Of a DNA stretch of 64,000 bases, positions 26,458 through 35,854 are shown piece after piece. The translations under genes were made by a program, and so were the position numbers. The notes under the pieces are model-generated. The model was not told the origin of the DNA. It was given only the letters and a program-made list of their open reading frames with translations, and did no database searches. The first letter of the stretch is position 1; every line of letters starts with the position of its first letter. The DNA is taken from contig PLCO01000056.1 of the NCBI GenBank assembly GCA_003134815.1, forward strand, positions 310-64,309, in the 5' to 3' direction. Source of the stretch: Acidobacteriaceae bacterium (lineage in GTDB: Bacteria > Acidobacteriota > Terriglobia > Terriglobales > Acidobacteriaceae).

Positions 26458-27554
26458 TGGCCGTTCGCCCCTTTAGGGACGTGCTTCGTGAACTTCTTCA
26501 GAACGAACTCGCGTATCAGATTCCCCGCGGCATTTCCAGCCGTGTCCGCCAATCCATTGAAGATGACCAGCGAGGCTCCTCGATCGGAAGCCGGATAGTA
26601 AAGATTTGAAAGGCCTGCCGCTGAGAAGTTGCCGAGCATCTGTGAGTAATTCACCCTCCACCGCCCATCATCGTCCCGGGTCATCACGGCGGCGGACATG
26701 GCGTACAGTGCACGCGACCCGAAGCTTCCCTTGCCCTTGTAGAAGTAGCGCGGGTCCTGATGAAAGATCGCAGGGAAAACGGCTCTGCTCAGCAAGCCGG
26801 CCGAAACGTGAGTAGCCAGCGCAGCGCCGTATCGCTTTCCATATCCTCCAATTCCACCGCCATATGCGGGGAATATGTTCTGGTATTGCTCCGCGCCGGC
26901 TATGCCCGCCACCGTTAAGAATGAAATCGGATCGAAGACTGACCGAAGGCCGAGTTGGAACTTCTGTTTCGCTTCCATCGGCGGAGCGTTCCAGTCATAA
27001 GTGGTGTAAAAGTTCGGAATGATCCCTACGACACGCTGCTGCACCGCAATCTGAACCTGTTGCTCGGCCAGCTCCTCCTTGTTCCCATTCACCGTCACAC
27101 TGGTAGTTCCGCCCGAGACCGAGAATGTGATCGGAGGCACAATATGAGATTCGCCCGCCTGCAATGGAATCTGGATCGACGTGAAAGTGCTCATCCGCGG
27201 CCCCATCACAGTGATCGTATAAACGTTCGGGGCTAAGCCCGCGAATGCGAACTGCCCATCGCTGCCAGACACCACTGTGCGAATCGCGGAGCCCGATGGG
27301 TCCGAAAGAGTTACTTCCGCCCCTGGCAGCACATTTCCATTCGTGTCGAGCACGGTCCCGGAAATGTCCCCGGTCACGGCCTGTGGGGTTCCCATTTCTG
27401 CAGGTTGATTGGTAGCCTGTGCCGGCTGAGGTGCGTTCGGCAATGCGCTAGTCGAATCAGAACTCTGCTGCGCATGAGCGGCTGAAGGCGTCAGATTGAG
27501 AGAAACGAATAAGACCGAGGCAGTAACTAAAACCGGCACTAACTCCCGCGCCAT
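26451..27554 (-). CDS. Carboxypeptidase-regulatory-like domain protein, secreted
   Basis: This protein of about 367 aa uses ATG 27554, which gives a signal peptide ending SAAHAQQ. A Pro/Gln/Ala linker leads to a carboxypeptidase-regulatory-like beta-sandwich (ISGTVLDTNGNVLPGAEVTL, SDGQFAFAGLAPNVYTITV). The C-terminal domain shares FHQDPRYFYKGKGSFGSRALYAMS, a WRVNYSQMLGN block and NLYYPASDRG with the protein at 12291-13124. Proteins of this make-up are common in Acidobacteriota outer membranes. Role unknown. The frame stays open to 27719, but that would add an extra hydrophobic segment. Confidence 0.72.
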   Translation of the reverse strand: MARELVPVLVTASVLFVSLNLTPSAAHAQQSSDSTSALPNAPQPAQATNQPAEMGTPQAVTGDISGTVLDTNGNVLPGAEVTLSDPSGSAIRTVVSGSDGQFAFAGLAPNVYTITVMGPRMSTFTSIQIPLQAGESHIVPPITFSVSGGTTSVTVNGNKEELAEQQVQIAVQQRVVGIIPNFYTTYDWNAPPMEAKQKFQLGLRSVFDPISFLTVAGIAGAEQYQNIFPAYGGGIGGYGKRYGAALATHVSAGLLSRAVFPAIFHQDPRYFYKGKGSFGSRALYAMSAAVMTRDDDGRWRVNYSQMLGNFSAAGLSNLYYPASDRGASLVIFNGLADTAGNAAGNLIREFVLKKFTKHVPKGANGQP

Positions 27555-27764
27555 GCGAAAGATCCGGCAATTTTGTGTCCGAACCAAATTGTGGACCTCC
27601 ACTGTTAGACGTGATGCCAGAACGAACGCGGAGGCTGCAAGCGCAACTGGCAGAACGAAAAATAAGGAAACAGCGATCGGCTTCAATTTTTGCTGGATGT
27701 CAAGAGCCTGACCAGCCAAGGATCACCCTAACCCACTGGAAACACTCGCTAAAAACTCTTCCCC

Positions 27765-28150
27765 AAGTTTGCCGATCATTATCCCGTTCCGGCGCATACT
27801 CATTCCATGATCAACTTCCGCGATCCCCGTTCCTCGCATAACGCCAGACCAGAACCTCACCTTCGCTGGCCACCGGTTTGGTCCCGGGACCCGAATTCGA
27901 AGGTCCGTAATCAAAGAATCATTTCTTGACTTTCTGGGGGCTAAAATGACACTTAACCCTTTAGCAATCAACAAAACGACCTCAAAATCCCGGAGGTCAG
28001 AAATTAATGAAATAAAAAATGGATTCATTTTGGGTACAAAAGGCCACTTAACCCTTTCGGAATCAACAAAACCACCACAAAATCCACATCGATTTTTTGC
28101 GATTTTTGTTGATTTTTGTTCCCAAATCGCTCCTTTTCGGCCCCAAAAGC
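27765..28150. repeat. AT-rich dispersed non-coding element, copy 1
   Basis: About 390 bp of AT-richer sequence with no convincing gene. It shares with 49927-50275 an opening block (AAGTTTGCCGAT, then CCGGCGCATACTCA) and a closing block (CGATTTTTTGCGATTTTT, then CCTTTTC-GGCCCCAAAA). Inside, a motif CTTAACCCTTT-N4-ATCAACAAAAC appears twice, about 99 bp apart. Long frames exist on both strands but are not believable proteins. Confidence 0.7.
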
Positions 28151-28250
28151 CACCCAAACGGCACTTCTGCGCAGCCGCCAAGCGAGCCCTGCGGCGCCAC
28201 ACACTAATTTGCCAATTGCTCGCCCGCGGTGTTTCAATCGAACTATTGAA

Positions 28251-28322
28251 ACAGGGGTGCTCCACGCGAGTGGGGCTGAGAAATACCCTCGAACCCGATC
28301 CGGATAATACCGGCGTGGGAAG
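28251..28322 (+). ncRNA. TPP riboswitch (THI element)
   Basis: The sequence ACAGGGGTGC at 28251, then GGGGCTGAGAAATACCC, then GAACCCGATCCGGATAATACCGGCGTGGGAAG, carries the conserved CUGAGA and the GAUCCGGAUAAUACCGGCGU thi-box. It ends about 90 bases before the TonB receptor start, so thiamine pyrophosphate should turn the operon off. No clear terminator is visible after it, so control may be at translation. Confidence 0.93.
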
Positions 28323-28411
28323 TTTTCTCCGAACCGAGCGGCCTTCTTCTTCAACTCCCTTTGCGGCGCAAGCTCCTTTGTTTCATGTGAACTACGAAAC
28401 GAAGGGTCCGC

Positions 28412-30868
28412 ATGTCCTCAGCCGCTTTCACCCGGGGCACTACCTCATCGCTCTTTCGCCGCGCTCACCTTGCGCTTGCGTTCGTTCTTTCTTGGGCCTT
28501 CTTTTTCGCTTTGCCGATCTCTTTGCCGCTCCGGGCCCAAACCTCTCCGACCACGCAAACTGCGCCGCGAGCGAACGCGCAGAGTCCTCCGCCGCAGCGG
28601 CAGAAGCCCGCGCCTCTCACGACAACTGTTGTTGTCCATGGCCAGGTGGAAGACAACTATCTTCCCGAGTCAGTTACAGTGGGCACGCTTGATGGCGCTC
28701 AACTCAAGAGCGTGCCGCTCTCGGCATCCGTCGTCACGCGCGATCTGCTCAACGACCAGGTCTCGCGCCTGCTCTCTGACGTGATCCAGAACGACGCTTC
28801 GGTTGGCGACGACTACGTTCCCGTCGGTTATTACGGCGACTACCAGATTCGCGGCTTTCCCATCGATCTCGCGACCGGGCTTGAGATTAACGGCATGACC
28901 ATTGCCGGCGAGCAGGATGTGCCGCTCGAAAACAAGCAGGCTGTCGAAATTCTCAAAGGTATAGCCGGCGTGGAGAGCGGTGTGGCCTCGGCGGGCGGCC
29001 TCATCGACTACGTGACCAAGCGCCCCGCCAACATCCAGGCCATAGATCTTGCCACCGATCATCGCGGCACCGCGTACGGCGCCGCCGACTTGGGACATCT
29101 CTTCGGCGCCCGCAAGCAAGTGGGCGCGCGCGTCAATCTCGCCGGCGAACGAATCGTCCCGTACATGAACGACACCAACGGCTGGCGCGCTGTGGGCGCG
29201 GGCGCGGCCGACTGGAAGTTGAGTCCGGCCACGATCCTCAAGGGCGACTTCGAGTACCAGCACAAAACCGAGCGCGACGGCAGCGGTTATCAACTGCTCG
29301 GCGGCACAACCTTGCCGGACATCAACCGCATCTATCGCTCAACGATGGTCGGCGATCAGCCATGGGGACTGCCTGACACCTACGACACCTTCAACACTGG
29401 CGCGCGTCTCGATCACACTTTCTCGCCCTCGTGGCTCGCCTTCGCCGCCGCCAGCCTCAGCCACTCGCTCATCCAGGACAATGTGATCTACGCGTATGGC
29501 TGCTACTACGAGGCCGAGTGCCAGGGCAATGGCGGAACCGCACCCGATTACTTCTTCGCGCCCGACGGGACATATGACATTTATGACTATCGCAATCCCG
29601 GCGAGCTGCGCATCGACGCCGACGCCGAAGCCATGCTCACCGGTCATATCAAGACGGGAGCGATCACGCAAGACGTCACCGCCGGCGGCAGCCTCTTCCT
29701 GCGCAGCTTGCAGGAGCCGGGTTTCTACTCGGCATCTGATCCGTACTCGCCGGATGGCGTTGTGCAGGACGGCGCGGTATACACCTACGTCGGCTCGGAG
29801 AACATCTACCAGTCCAATGCGGCTCTTCCTCCGCCTGGCGATCCGAATTCGCTTGAACCCACGTACGAATCAGCCGGCCCGCGCCGACTGTGGGTAGACA
29901 GCCATCAATCCTCCGGCGTCATTCAGGATCGCATTCATCTTCCTCGTCGCGTCGAACTTATCGCCGGCGGCCGTTACGATTCGCTGCATGACCACAATTA
30001 CTCCGCCTACGCCAGCTGTTCCGACCCCTCAGAATTGGATCCAACGACAGCAACGAATCCGAATCCCTGCGCGCCGATTATTACGAACAAGCCCGTCTGG
30101 CTGCCGCAGTTCGCCGTTACGTACAGCCCAATCGAGAACCTGACTCTCTACTCGAATTACGGCGTGGTGCTGTCGCTCGGTCCGCAGGCCCCCTTCTGGA
30201 CCGACAACGGCAGCCAGTTTCTTGCGCCGTTCTTCACGCGCCAGGCCGAGATCGGCGCGAAGTACGAGCCCGGCCAGCGCATTTTGCTCACCGGCGCGCT
30301 CTTCCACATGCGCGCGCCGTTCTTCTATCCGAAAATGATCGCAGCGCCGCCTGACAGCGTCTGTCCCAGCGGCGCTGCTGGCGATATCTGCTTCGAGCAG
30401 CAGGGCCATGAAACGCACGACGGAATCGAACTCAATGCTGAGGGCAAGGCTGCAAACTGGCTGCGCCTGAATGGCTCGGCAGCGGCCCTGAAGGCGGTAT
30501 CGTCAGACACTGGCACACTCTCGTTCGACTCGAAGCAGGTCATCAACGTGCCTCACCTGCATACGAATGTATTTGCCGATCTCACGGTGCCCCACTTCCA
30601 CGGCCTGCACCTGATGCCCGGCTGGAGCTATACCTCGCGCAAGGAGGCTACGCGCGACGACCAAGTGAGCGTGCCCAGCTACAACCTGTTCAACCTTGGC
30701 GCGCGGTACACGCCCGGTGGCGAGCGGGGTCACGTCACCTTTCACATTTACGCGAACAACATCGCTAACAAGCACTACTGGTCCGACACCGGCGCCAGTT
30801 ACGGCGACACATTTGTGTGGCTGGGTGCGCCGCCGACAGTGCGCCTCGACGCCCACTACACTTTTTAG
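28412..30868 (+). CDS. TonB-dependent receptor, likely for thiamine or a thiamine precursor
   Basis: This 818-aa protein has a signal peptide (core LALAFVLSWAFFFALPISLPLRAQ). The plug domain runs from about residue 85 (PLSASVVTRDLLNDQVSRLLSDVIQ, YQIRGFPIDLATG, EILKGIAGVESGVASAGGLIDYVTK). The long barrel ends LDAHYTF with terminal Phe, as in siderophore-type receptors. Because a TPP riboswitch precedes it and a PnuC-type transporter follows, its cargo is probably thiamine or a precursor; that is inference from control and context. Confidence 0.88.
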   Translation: MSSAAFTRGTTSSLFRRAHLALAFVLSWAFFFALPISLPLRAQTSPTTQTAPRANAQSPPPQRQKPAPLTTTVVVHGQVEDNYLPESVTVGTLDGAQLKSVPLSASVVTRDLLNDQVSRLLSDVIQNDASVGDDYVPVGYYGDYQIRGFPIDLATGLEINGMTIAGEQDVPLENKQAVEILKGIAGVESGVASAGGLIDYVTKRPANIQAIDLATDHRGTAYGAADLGHLFGARKQVGARVNLAGERIVPYMNDTNGWRAVGAGAADWKLSPATILKGDFEYQHKTERDGSGYQLLGGTTLPDINRIYRSTMVGDQPWGLPDTYDTFNTGARLDHTFSPSWLAFAAASLSHSLIQDNVIYAYGCYYEAECQGNGGTAPDYFFAPDGTYDIYDYRNPGELRIDADAEAMLTGHIKTGAITQDVTAGGSLFLRSLQEPGFYSASDPYSPDGVVQDGAVYTYVGSENIYQSNAALPPPGDPNSLEPTYESAGPRRLWVDSHQSSGVIQDRIHLPRRVELIAGGRYDSLHDHNYSAYASCSDPSELDPTTATNPNPCAPIITNKPVWLPQFAVTYSPIENLTLYSNYGVVLSLGPQAPFWTDNGSQFLAPFFTRQAEIGAKYEPGQRILLTGALFHMRAPFFYPKMIAAPPDSVCPSGAAGDICFEQQGHETHDGIELNAEGKAANWLRLNGSAAALKAVSSDTGTLSFDSKQVINVPHLHTNVFADLTVPHFHGLHLMPGWSYTSRKEATRDDQVSVPSYNLFNLGARYTPGGERGHVTFHIYANNIANKHYWSDTGASYGDTFVWLGAPPTVRLDAHYTF

Positions 30869-30896
30869 GAACTGCTTCAAGGGAGCAAGAAGTGTC

Positions 30897-30962
30897 AGGG
30901 CACGACTTCAGTCGTGCCGCAAACGGCGACAAAGAATTGAGGGCTTTAGCCCCTGAGGGAAG
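30897..30962 (+). repeat. Dispersed stem-loop repeat, copy 1
   Basis: GGCACGAC-TTCA-GTCGTGCC (about 30899-30918) and a GGGCTTTAGCCCCTGAGGGA close form two hairpins. The same layout lies at 48542-48607. It sits between the receptor and kinase genes and may affect their relative expression. Confidence 0.65.
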
Positions 30963-30985
30963 GCTGTTTTGTCGGCCAACACCAA

Positions 30986-32233
30986 ATGGAACATGGAATG
31001 AACCTGCACCTCAAAGCCCACGGCCCCAAATCTCACGGCCTCGACGGGACGCTGGTCGATCCCGACTGGCCGCCCCTCACGCTCGATGAGCTGCGTCCGA
31101 TTCTCGCCCGATTCCCCGATCTCGGCGAACCCACGCAGATCCTCTCCGCGAGCCCGCGCCCATTTTCCGCGGCTGGCGTCGTGGCCGTGCGCAGCGATCG
31201 CGACAAGAATCAGCGCGTCTTCGTCAAGCGCCATCACCGCGCTGTGCGCAATCGTGAAGGCTTGCTCGAGGAGCATCGCTTTCTTGCGCATTTGCTGGCG
31301 CATGGCGCAGCCGTTCCGCGTGTCTTCGTGTCTACTACCGGTGAGACGGCTATCGAATCCGGCGAATGGGCCTACGAGGTGCACGAGATTCCGCCGGGAA
31401 TCGATCTCTACGAGGACGCTATTTCGTGGACGCCGTTTCGCAGCGCCGATCACGCGCGTTCGGCCGGCGCGGCGCTGGCGCGTCTTCACGTTGCCGCGCA
31501 GAATTTCGATGCGCCACGTCGTCAACCCCGGCCACTCGTCGCCGGCCTCACCATTTTTGCCGGCAACAATCCGGCCGTAGCATTGAAGCGCTACCTCGCC
31601 GCGCGTCCTTCGCTTGCGTCGCACAAAGCCGTTCACTCCTGCGCCGAGCAAGCGGTTGAACTGCTTTCGCCCTTTCACGCCGAGCTTGCGCCGCTTTTGT
31701 ATTCGCTCACACCGTTGTGGACGCACAACGACCTTCACGCCTCGAATCTCTTCTGGAGCGATGCGGCTCTTGAAACTGATCACGTTGCTCATGCAACGGC
31801 CATTATCGACTTCGGCCTGGCCGACCGAACTAACGCCGTACACGACATTGCCCACGCCATCGAGCGCAACATCGTTGAGTGGCTCGCCCTCGTTGACGAG
31901 CCGGCGCGCCCTGAAGAAGTACCCATCCACCTCGACCACCTTGTAGCGCTCCTCGATGGCTACGAATCGGTTCGTCCGCTTACCGACGAAGAATCAGCCG
32001 CGCTCGCGCCCATGACGGCGCTGTGCCACGCTGAGTTTGCTCTCTCTGAAGCTGACTATTTTCTCGGCGTTCTGCATTCCGACGAGAGAGCGGCGATGGC
32101 CTACGACGGCTGGATTGTCGGCCATGCACGCTGGTTTCGCAGCCAAGCTGGCAGCAAACTGCTTGGGGTTCTTCGCAATCGCGCCGCCGCACGGTCAAAG
32201 CCACGCCCGAATCAAGGGACGGATCATTCATGA
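30986..32233 (+). CDS. APH-family phosphotransferase, candidate thiamine kinase
   Basis: This 415-aa protein has a kinase-like fold. Its signature is LWTHNDLHASNLFW (the catalytic Asp of HNDLHxxN) followed by AIIDFGLADRTNAVHDIAHAIE (the DFG-like metal site), as in aminoglycoside/choline/thiamine kinases. An N-terminal region with VFVKRHH supplies the ATP Lys. It lies between a riboswitch-led TonB receptor and a PnuC-type transporter, so thiamine or hydroxyethylthiazole is a sensible substrate (inference). A second ATG at 30998 is also possible. The stop overlaps the next start (ATGA). Confidence 0.8.
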   Translation: MEHGMNLHLKAHGPKSHGLDGTLVDPDWPPLTLDELRPILARFPDLGEPTQILSASPRPFSAAGVVAVRSDRDKNQRVFVKRHHRAVRNREGLLEEHRFLAHLLAHGAAVPRVFVSTTGETAIESGEWAYEVHEIPPGIDLYEDAISWTPFRSADHARSAGAALARLHVAAQNFDAPRRQPRPLVAGLTIFAGNNPAVALKRYLAARPSLASHKAVHSCAEQAVELLSPFHAELAPLLYSLTPLWTHNDLHASNLFWSDAALETDHVAHATAIIDFGLADRTNAVHDIAHAIERNIVEWLALVDEPARPEEVPIHLDHLVALLDGYESVRPLTDEESAALAPMTALCHAEFALSEADYFLGVLHSDERAAMAYDGWIVGHARWFRSQAGSKLLGVLRNRAAARSKPRPNQGTDHS

Positions 32234-32814
32234 CTGCGATCGCCGCTTATCTAACTGCTCACGGTCTGGAGCTCGCCGGAGTCACCACGGCGGCTCTCGG
32301 AATCTGGCTCACCACGCGGCGTTTGCTTATCTGCTGGCCCATCACGCTGGTCTCTATCTTCATTTACATGATCGTTTTCTACCGTGCGGGCCTTTTTTCT
32401 GATGCTTTGCTGCAAGTCTTCTTTGTTGTATTTACTTTCTACGGTTGGTGGCACTGGTGGCGCGGCCTGCGCGAAGATGGCAAAGTGCGTGTGGTCCCGC
32501 TGCCGATGCCGAACCTGATAATCGCTCTCGTCCTTGGCGTGGCAGGGAGTTTTGCTTTGGGAACGCTGGCCAAGCGTCTTCATGCCGCGCTGCCATACCT
32601 TGACGCCATGTTGATGAGCTACAGTTTGGTCGCAACCTGGTGGCAGGCGCGCAAGCACATCGCCAATTGGTGGCTTTGGATTCTCGTGGACGCGATCTAC
32701 GTTGGCGAATACATCTACAAGGATCTGTGGCCAACGGCGCTGCTCTATGCGGCCTTTGTGCCTTTCGCGGTGCTCGGCCTGCGCGACTGGCACCGCGCGG
32801 CAGCCAGCGATTAA
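32230..32814 (+). CDS. PnuC-family transporter, likely PnuT-type thiamine uptake
   Basis: This 194-aa protein has about seven hydrophobic segments. The family core is present: LTTRRLLICWPITLVSIFIYM, FYGWWHWWRG and WWLWILVDAIYVGEYIYKDLWPTA, with the Trp-rich and WxxWxxxDxxYxxxY pattern of PnuC/PnuT inner-membrane facilitators. ATGA overlap with the kinase gene fits the idea that uptake and phosphorylation trap the substrate together. TPP-riboswitch control points to thiamine rather than nicotinamide riboside (inference). The stop overlaps the stop of the convergent next gene. Confidence 0.88.
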   Translation: MTAIAAYLTAHGLELAGVTTAALGIWLTTRRLLICWPITLVSIFIYMIVFYRAGLFSDALLQVFFVVFTFYGWWHWWRGLREDGKVRVVPLPMPNLIIALVLGVAGSFALGTLAKRLHAALPYLDAMLMSYSLVATWWQARKHIANWWLWILVDAIYVGEYIYKDLWPTALLYAAFVPFAVLGLRDWHRAAASD

Positions 32815-33779
32815 CTCGCCGCTTGCACCACGTTCCGCAGTGGCTCGCCGTTCATGTAGCGCCTCAGCTCATCGGCCACAGTGCGCAATGCGCGCGGTGC
32901 AAACTGAGGCGTCGATCCGCCGATATGCGGCGTGAGCAGCAGATTTGGGCAGCTCCATAGCGGATGGCCTTCGGGTAAGGGCTCAGGATCGGTCACGTCG
33001 AGGGCAGCGCGAATGCGTCCGGAATTGAGCGCATCAACCAACGCGTCGGTATCCACAATTGGGCCGCGTGCGGCATTCACCAGCAGCGCGCCCTGCCGCA
33101 GCAGCGCGAGCTGTCTCTTGCCAATAAGCCCGCGTGATTCTGCCGTCGACGGCAAGATCAGCACTATTACGTCGGCACACGGCAGCAAGCTGTCCAGCTC
33201 GCTCACGGCGTGCACTTCAGGCTCGGTGCGCGCGCTCCGAGCTACGCGCATCATCTTCACGTCGAACGGCGTCAGCATGCGCTCGATCTCCTTGCCGATC
33301 GCTCCATAGCCAACCAGCAGCACAGATTTACCGGTAAGCTCTTCCGCGAGCACTGGAGGATAAAGTTGTGCATTCCCAGTGATTCTTGCGTAGTGTTCGC
33401 TGGCCTCGTATCGGCGCTTCCAGATTCCGGAGCGCTGAATGTCGAGATACAACGGAAAGTACTTGAGCATGGCCAGGATTGACGACACCGTCCACTCTGC
33501 AGTGGAGATGTTGTGCGCGCCATGCGCATTGCAAATCGTTACGTGCGGCCCCACCGTCTCAGGAATCCACTCCGTTCCCGCCATCATGGCGAGCACCAGT
33601 TTCACGCCGCGCAACCGTGGCCATGCGCGTATCGCCTTGGTGGAATACGGGTCGGGAATCCACACATCGATGTCGATGTCGCGGTCGATTTTGTCCGACA
33701 CGGGGATCAATTCGATCCCCTCGGGAAAATCGCGGAAAAGCTCAAACGATAGAGTGGCTGGGTATCCGACTCGCAGCAT
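32811..33779 (-). CDS. D-isomer-specific 2-hydroxyacid dehydrogenase
   Basis: This protein of about 322 aa has the Rossmann NAD motif VLLVGYGAIGKEIERML, the substrate region NAARGPIVDTDALVDAL and the catalytic-His block LLLTPHIGGSTP. Together these place it in the GyaR/SerA/PdxB-type superfamily. The first 80 residues form the usual substrate-binding lobe (MLRVGYPATLSFELFRDFPEG). The exact substrate is unknown. The longer frame to 33863 adds a basic, unlikely extension. It is convergent with the thiamine operon. Confidence 0.87.
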   Translation of the reverse strand: MLRVGYPATLSFELFRDFPEGIELIPVSDKIDRDIDIDVWIPDPYSTKAIRAWPRLRGVKLVLAMMAGTEWIPETVGPHVTICNAHGAHNISTAEWTVSSILAMLKYFPLYLDIQRSGIWKRRYEASEHYARITGNAQLYPPVLAEELTGKSVLLVGYGAIGKEIERMLTPFDVKMMRVARSARTEPEVHAVSELDSLLPCADVIVLILPSTAESRGLIGKRQLALLRQGALLVNAARGPIVDTDALVDALNSGRIRAALDVTDPEPLPEGHPLWSCPNLLLTPHIGGSTPQFAPRALRTVADELRRYMNGEPLRNVVQAAS

Positions 33780-33956
33780 GGAAATGCGGCGCAGGCGGCC
33801 GCGGGCTCCTTGAATGTATGGTATCCCAGTCGCGATTGCGCGATTCGCGGCAACCGCCATCATTGAATGCCGCTGTTCGAAGACGGAAATCGCGCAAAGC
33901 TATGCGGGTCGCAATCTATCCTGAAAGAGCATAAGAATTGACCTCAACCTGCAATC

Positions 33957-35102
33957 ATGCGCTTGAAACCCAAGAGAACGTGGTCACAGCACCAACTCAC
34001 CGCGAAACTGCGCGTTGAGGGCGGTGGCCAGCATGGATTGCTGAACTTCGAGCGACGCCGCCTGCTCATCGACGCGGCCAAGACCGCACTGGCCGCTGCT
34101 CTTTGCTGGTGGCTCGCGTTGCGATTCGGCCTGCATGACGGCTATTGGGGCTCGATAAGCGCCATCATAGTCTTGCAATCGAACGTCGGCGCCACGGTAA
34201 CGGCTTCACGCGATCGCTTGCTTGGAACATTGATGGGCGCGGCGTTCGGTTTTGCCTGTTCCGTTTTCGGCGCGCCTCCGTGGAATTACATTCTCGCCGT
34301 AATCCTCGCGGTGGTCGTTTGCGGCCTGCTCAGCCTTCGTAACAGCTCCCGGCTTGCCGCGGTCACCATCACCATCATCATGCTTGTTCCCAAATCCGGC
34401 TCGCGTTGGGGCCTGGCGCTGGATCGCGTGGGCGAGGTGCTGCTCGGAATCGTTGTCGCGCTCGCGATCACTACGCTCGTTTTCCCTGATCGCGCGCGCC
34501 TTTGGCTGCGCGATGGCCTGGGCCAGGAGTTTCTGATGCTCGGCGCCTTCTTCGCGGCAATTCTCGAGGGCTTTCGCGGCGCGCCATCGCAGAATCTATT
34601 GGCTTTGCGCGAGGACGTTCTGGCCTTGCTCCGCCGAAACAGCCAGCTTCTCGACGCGGCGCGCAACGAGCCGAGCGGCCCCGGCACGCGCGAGGGCCTC
34701 AGCATGCTTTCGCAATTTGGCCGCTCTCTTTATGACGCGCTCGTCGCCCTTGAGTTCGCGGTAAAGGACAGCCACGAAGACCGATTCGCGCAGCAATTGG
34801 AGCCGGCGCTCTCGCGTCTTGCCGCGGACATCCACACCGGGTTCATTTATGTGGCGAGTTGCATTCACAAATGGCGATTTTATTTATCCGCCCCTGGAAT
34901 CGACCTGGAGCAAGACATCGCCAATCTCGAGGCCCGCATGGATGAAGTTCGTCACACAGGAATCGGCTTCTCGCAGGCCGAATTGCTGCGTGCCTATGCG
35001 GTCCAGCTTCATCTCAAGCAAATCGCCCGTTTGCTTCGTTCCGCGCGTATTGAAACCAGCGAAGCAGTAGGCGAGACCAAACACGCTGTCGAATCCATCT
35101 AA
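33957..35102 (+). CDS. FUSC-family inner-membrane protein
   Basis: This 381-aa protein has about six hydrophobic segments in the N-terminal half, with WWLALRFGLHDGYWGSISAIIVLQ and SRDRLLGTLMGAAFGF. This WxxxxAxxxxxxxxGxxxxR pattern is typical of FUSC/aromatic acid exporter family proteins. The C-terminal half is soluble and helical and probably cytoplasmic. Such proteins export aromatic acids or other small organics, but no substrate can be assigned here. It stands alone between convergent and same-strand ends and diverges from the dehydrogenase gene. Confidence 0.82.
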   Translation: MRLKPKRTWSQHQLTAKLRVEGGGQHGLLNFERRRLLIDAAKTALAAALCWWLALRFGLHDGYWGSISAIIVLQSNVGATVTASRDRLLGTLMGAAFGFACSVFGAPPWNYILAVILAVVVCGLLSLRNSSRLAAVTITIIMLVPKSGSRWGLALDRVGEVLLGIVVALAITTLVFPDRARLWLRDGLGQEFLMLGAFFAAILEGFRGAPSQNLLALREDVLALLRRNSQLLDAARNEPSGPGTREGLSMLSQFGRSLYDALVALEFAVKDSHEDRFAQQLEPALSRLAADIHTGFIYVASCIHKWRFYLSAPGIDLEQDIANLEARMDEVRHTGIGFSQAELLRAYAVQLHLKQIARLLRSARIETSEAVGETKHAVESI

Positions 35103-35176
35103 CGAACTCATCTGAGCCGAAGCGACTCGGGGAAAGCTTTTGCCAGTATCCGGAAAGAACGCGCCGGAAAGCAGAA

Positions 35177-35854
35177 TCAAACTGCAAGCAACTCCGTGTA
35201 CACCGCCATGCCCACGACGGCATCGGCGCCGATCGCATCGAGCGCGTCCACTTCCTGTTGGCTGCGAATGCCACCGGCTACGATCAGTTGGCGTTTTGTA
35301 AGTTTGCGCAAACGCGCTGCGGTCTCTGTGGGAAAGCCCTGCATCATTCCCTCGCCGTCCACATGCGTGTAGAGAAATGCCGCGGCGTAGGTATCAAGCT
35401 GCGGAATCGCGTCGTCGGGAGTCAGCTCCACCTGCGCCTTCCATCCCTTTACGGCAATGCGGCCATTTTTCGTGTCGATGCCGGCCACCACACGCTCCGC
35501 GCCAACGCTCTCTGCCATCTCGGCAGCGAACGCTGTATTGACCGCGCCCTCCGGCGAGAAGAAAGCCGACCCGATGATGACGCGCTTCGCTCCGGCATCC
35601 AGCACTTGCCGCGCGCGTTCTATCGAGTGGATTCCGCCGCCCGCCTGACAAGGGAGGCGCTTTGCGATCTGCTCCACCAGCGCGGAATTGTCGCCCTGCC
35701 GCATGGCTGCGTCCAGGTCGATCAACTGGACCAATGGAAATTTGGAAAACTTTTCGAACCAATACTCAAAATCGTCGAACGCCAGGCGCAGCTTTTCACC
35801 CTGCACAAGCTGCACAATGCGGCCGCCCATCAGATCAATCGAAGGAATCAACAT
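35177..35854 (-). CDS. hisA: HisA, ProFAR isomerase
   Basis: This 225-aa TIM barrel starts [19 protein letters not shown] with the catalytic Asp of IPSIDL. It contains [55 protein letters not shown] with the second catalytic Asp, and the phosphate loops [12 protein letters not shown] and [11 protein letters not shown]. It isomerises the fourth intermediate of histidine synthesis. It is the last gene of the his operon and overlaps hisF by 7 bp (ATGTTGA), so it is probably translationally coupled. Confidence 0.95.
   Translation of the reverse strand: MLIPSIDLMGGRIVQLVQGEKLRLAFDDFEYWFEKFSKFPLVQLIDLDAAMRQGDNSALVEQIAKRLPCQAGGGIHSIERARQVLDAGAKRVIIGSAFFSPEGAVNTAFAAEMAESVGAERVVAGIDTKNGRIAVKGWKAQVELTPDDAIPQLDTYAAAFLYTHVDGEGMMQGFPTETAARLRKLTKRQLIVAGGIRSQQEVDALDAIGADAVVGMAVYTELLAV

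Noticed and set aside
27723-28265. Minus-strand 180-codon frame over the same element
   Set aside because: It lies antisense to the shared non-coding blocks and has no family features; an equally long frame appears on the other strand.
27946-28692. Long plus-strand frame of 248 codons through the AT-rich element and riboswitch
   Set aside because: It crosses the TPP riboswitch and the TonB receptor start in another frame, has no ribosome site and its peptide is low-complexity.
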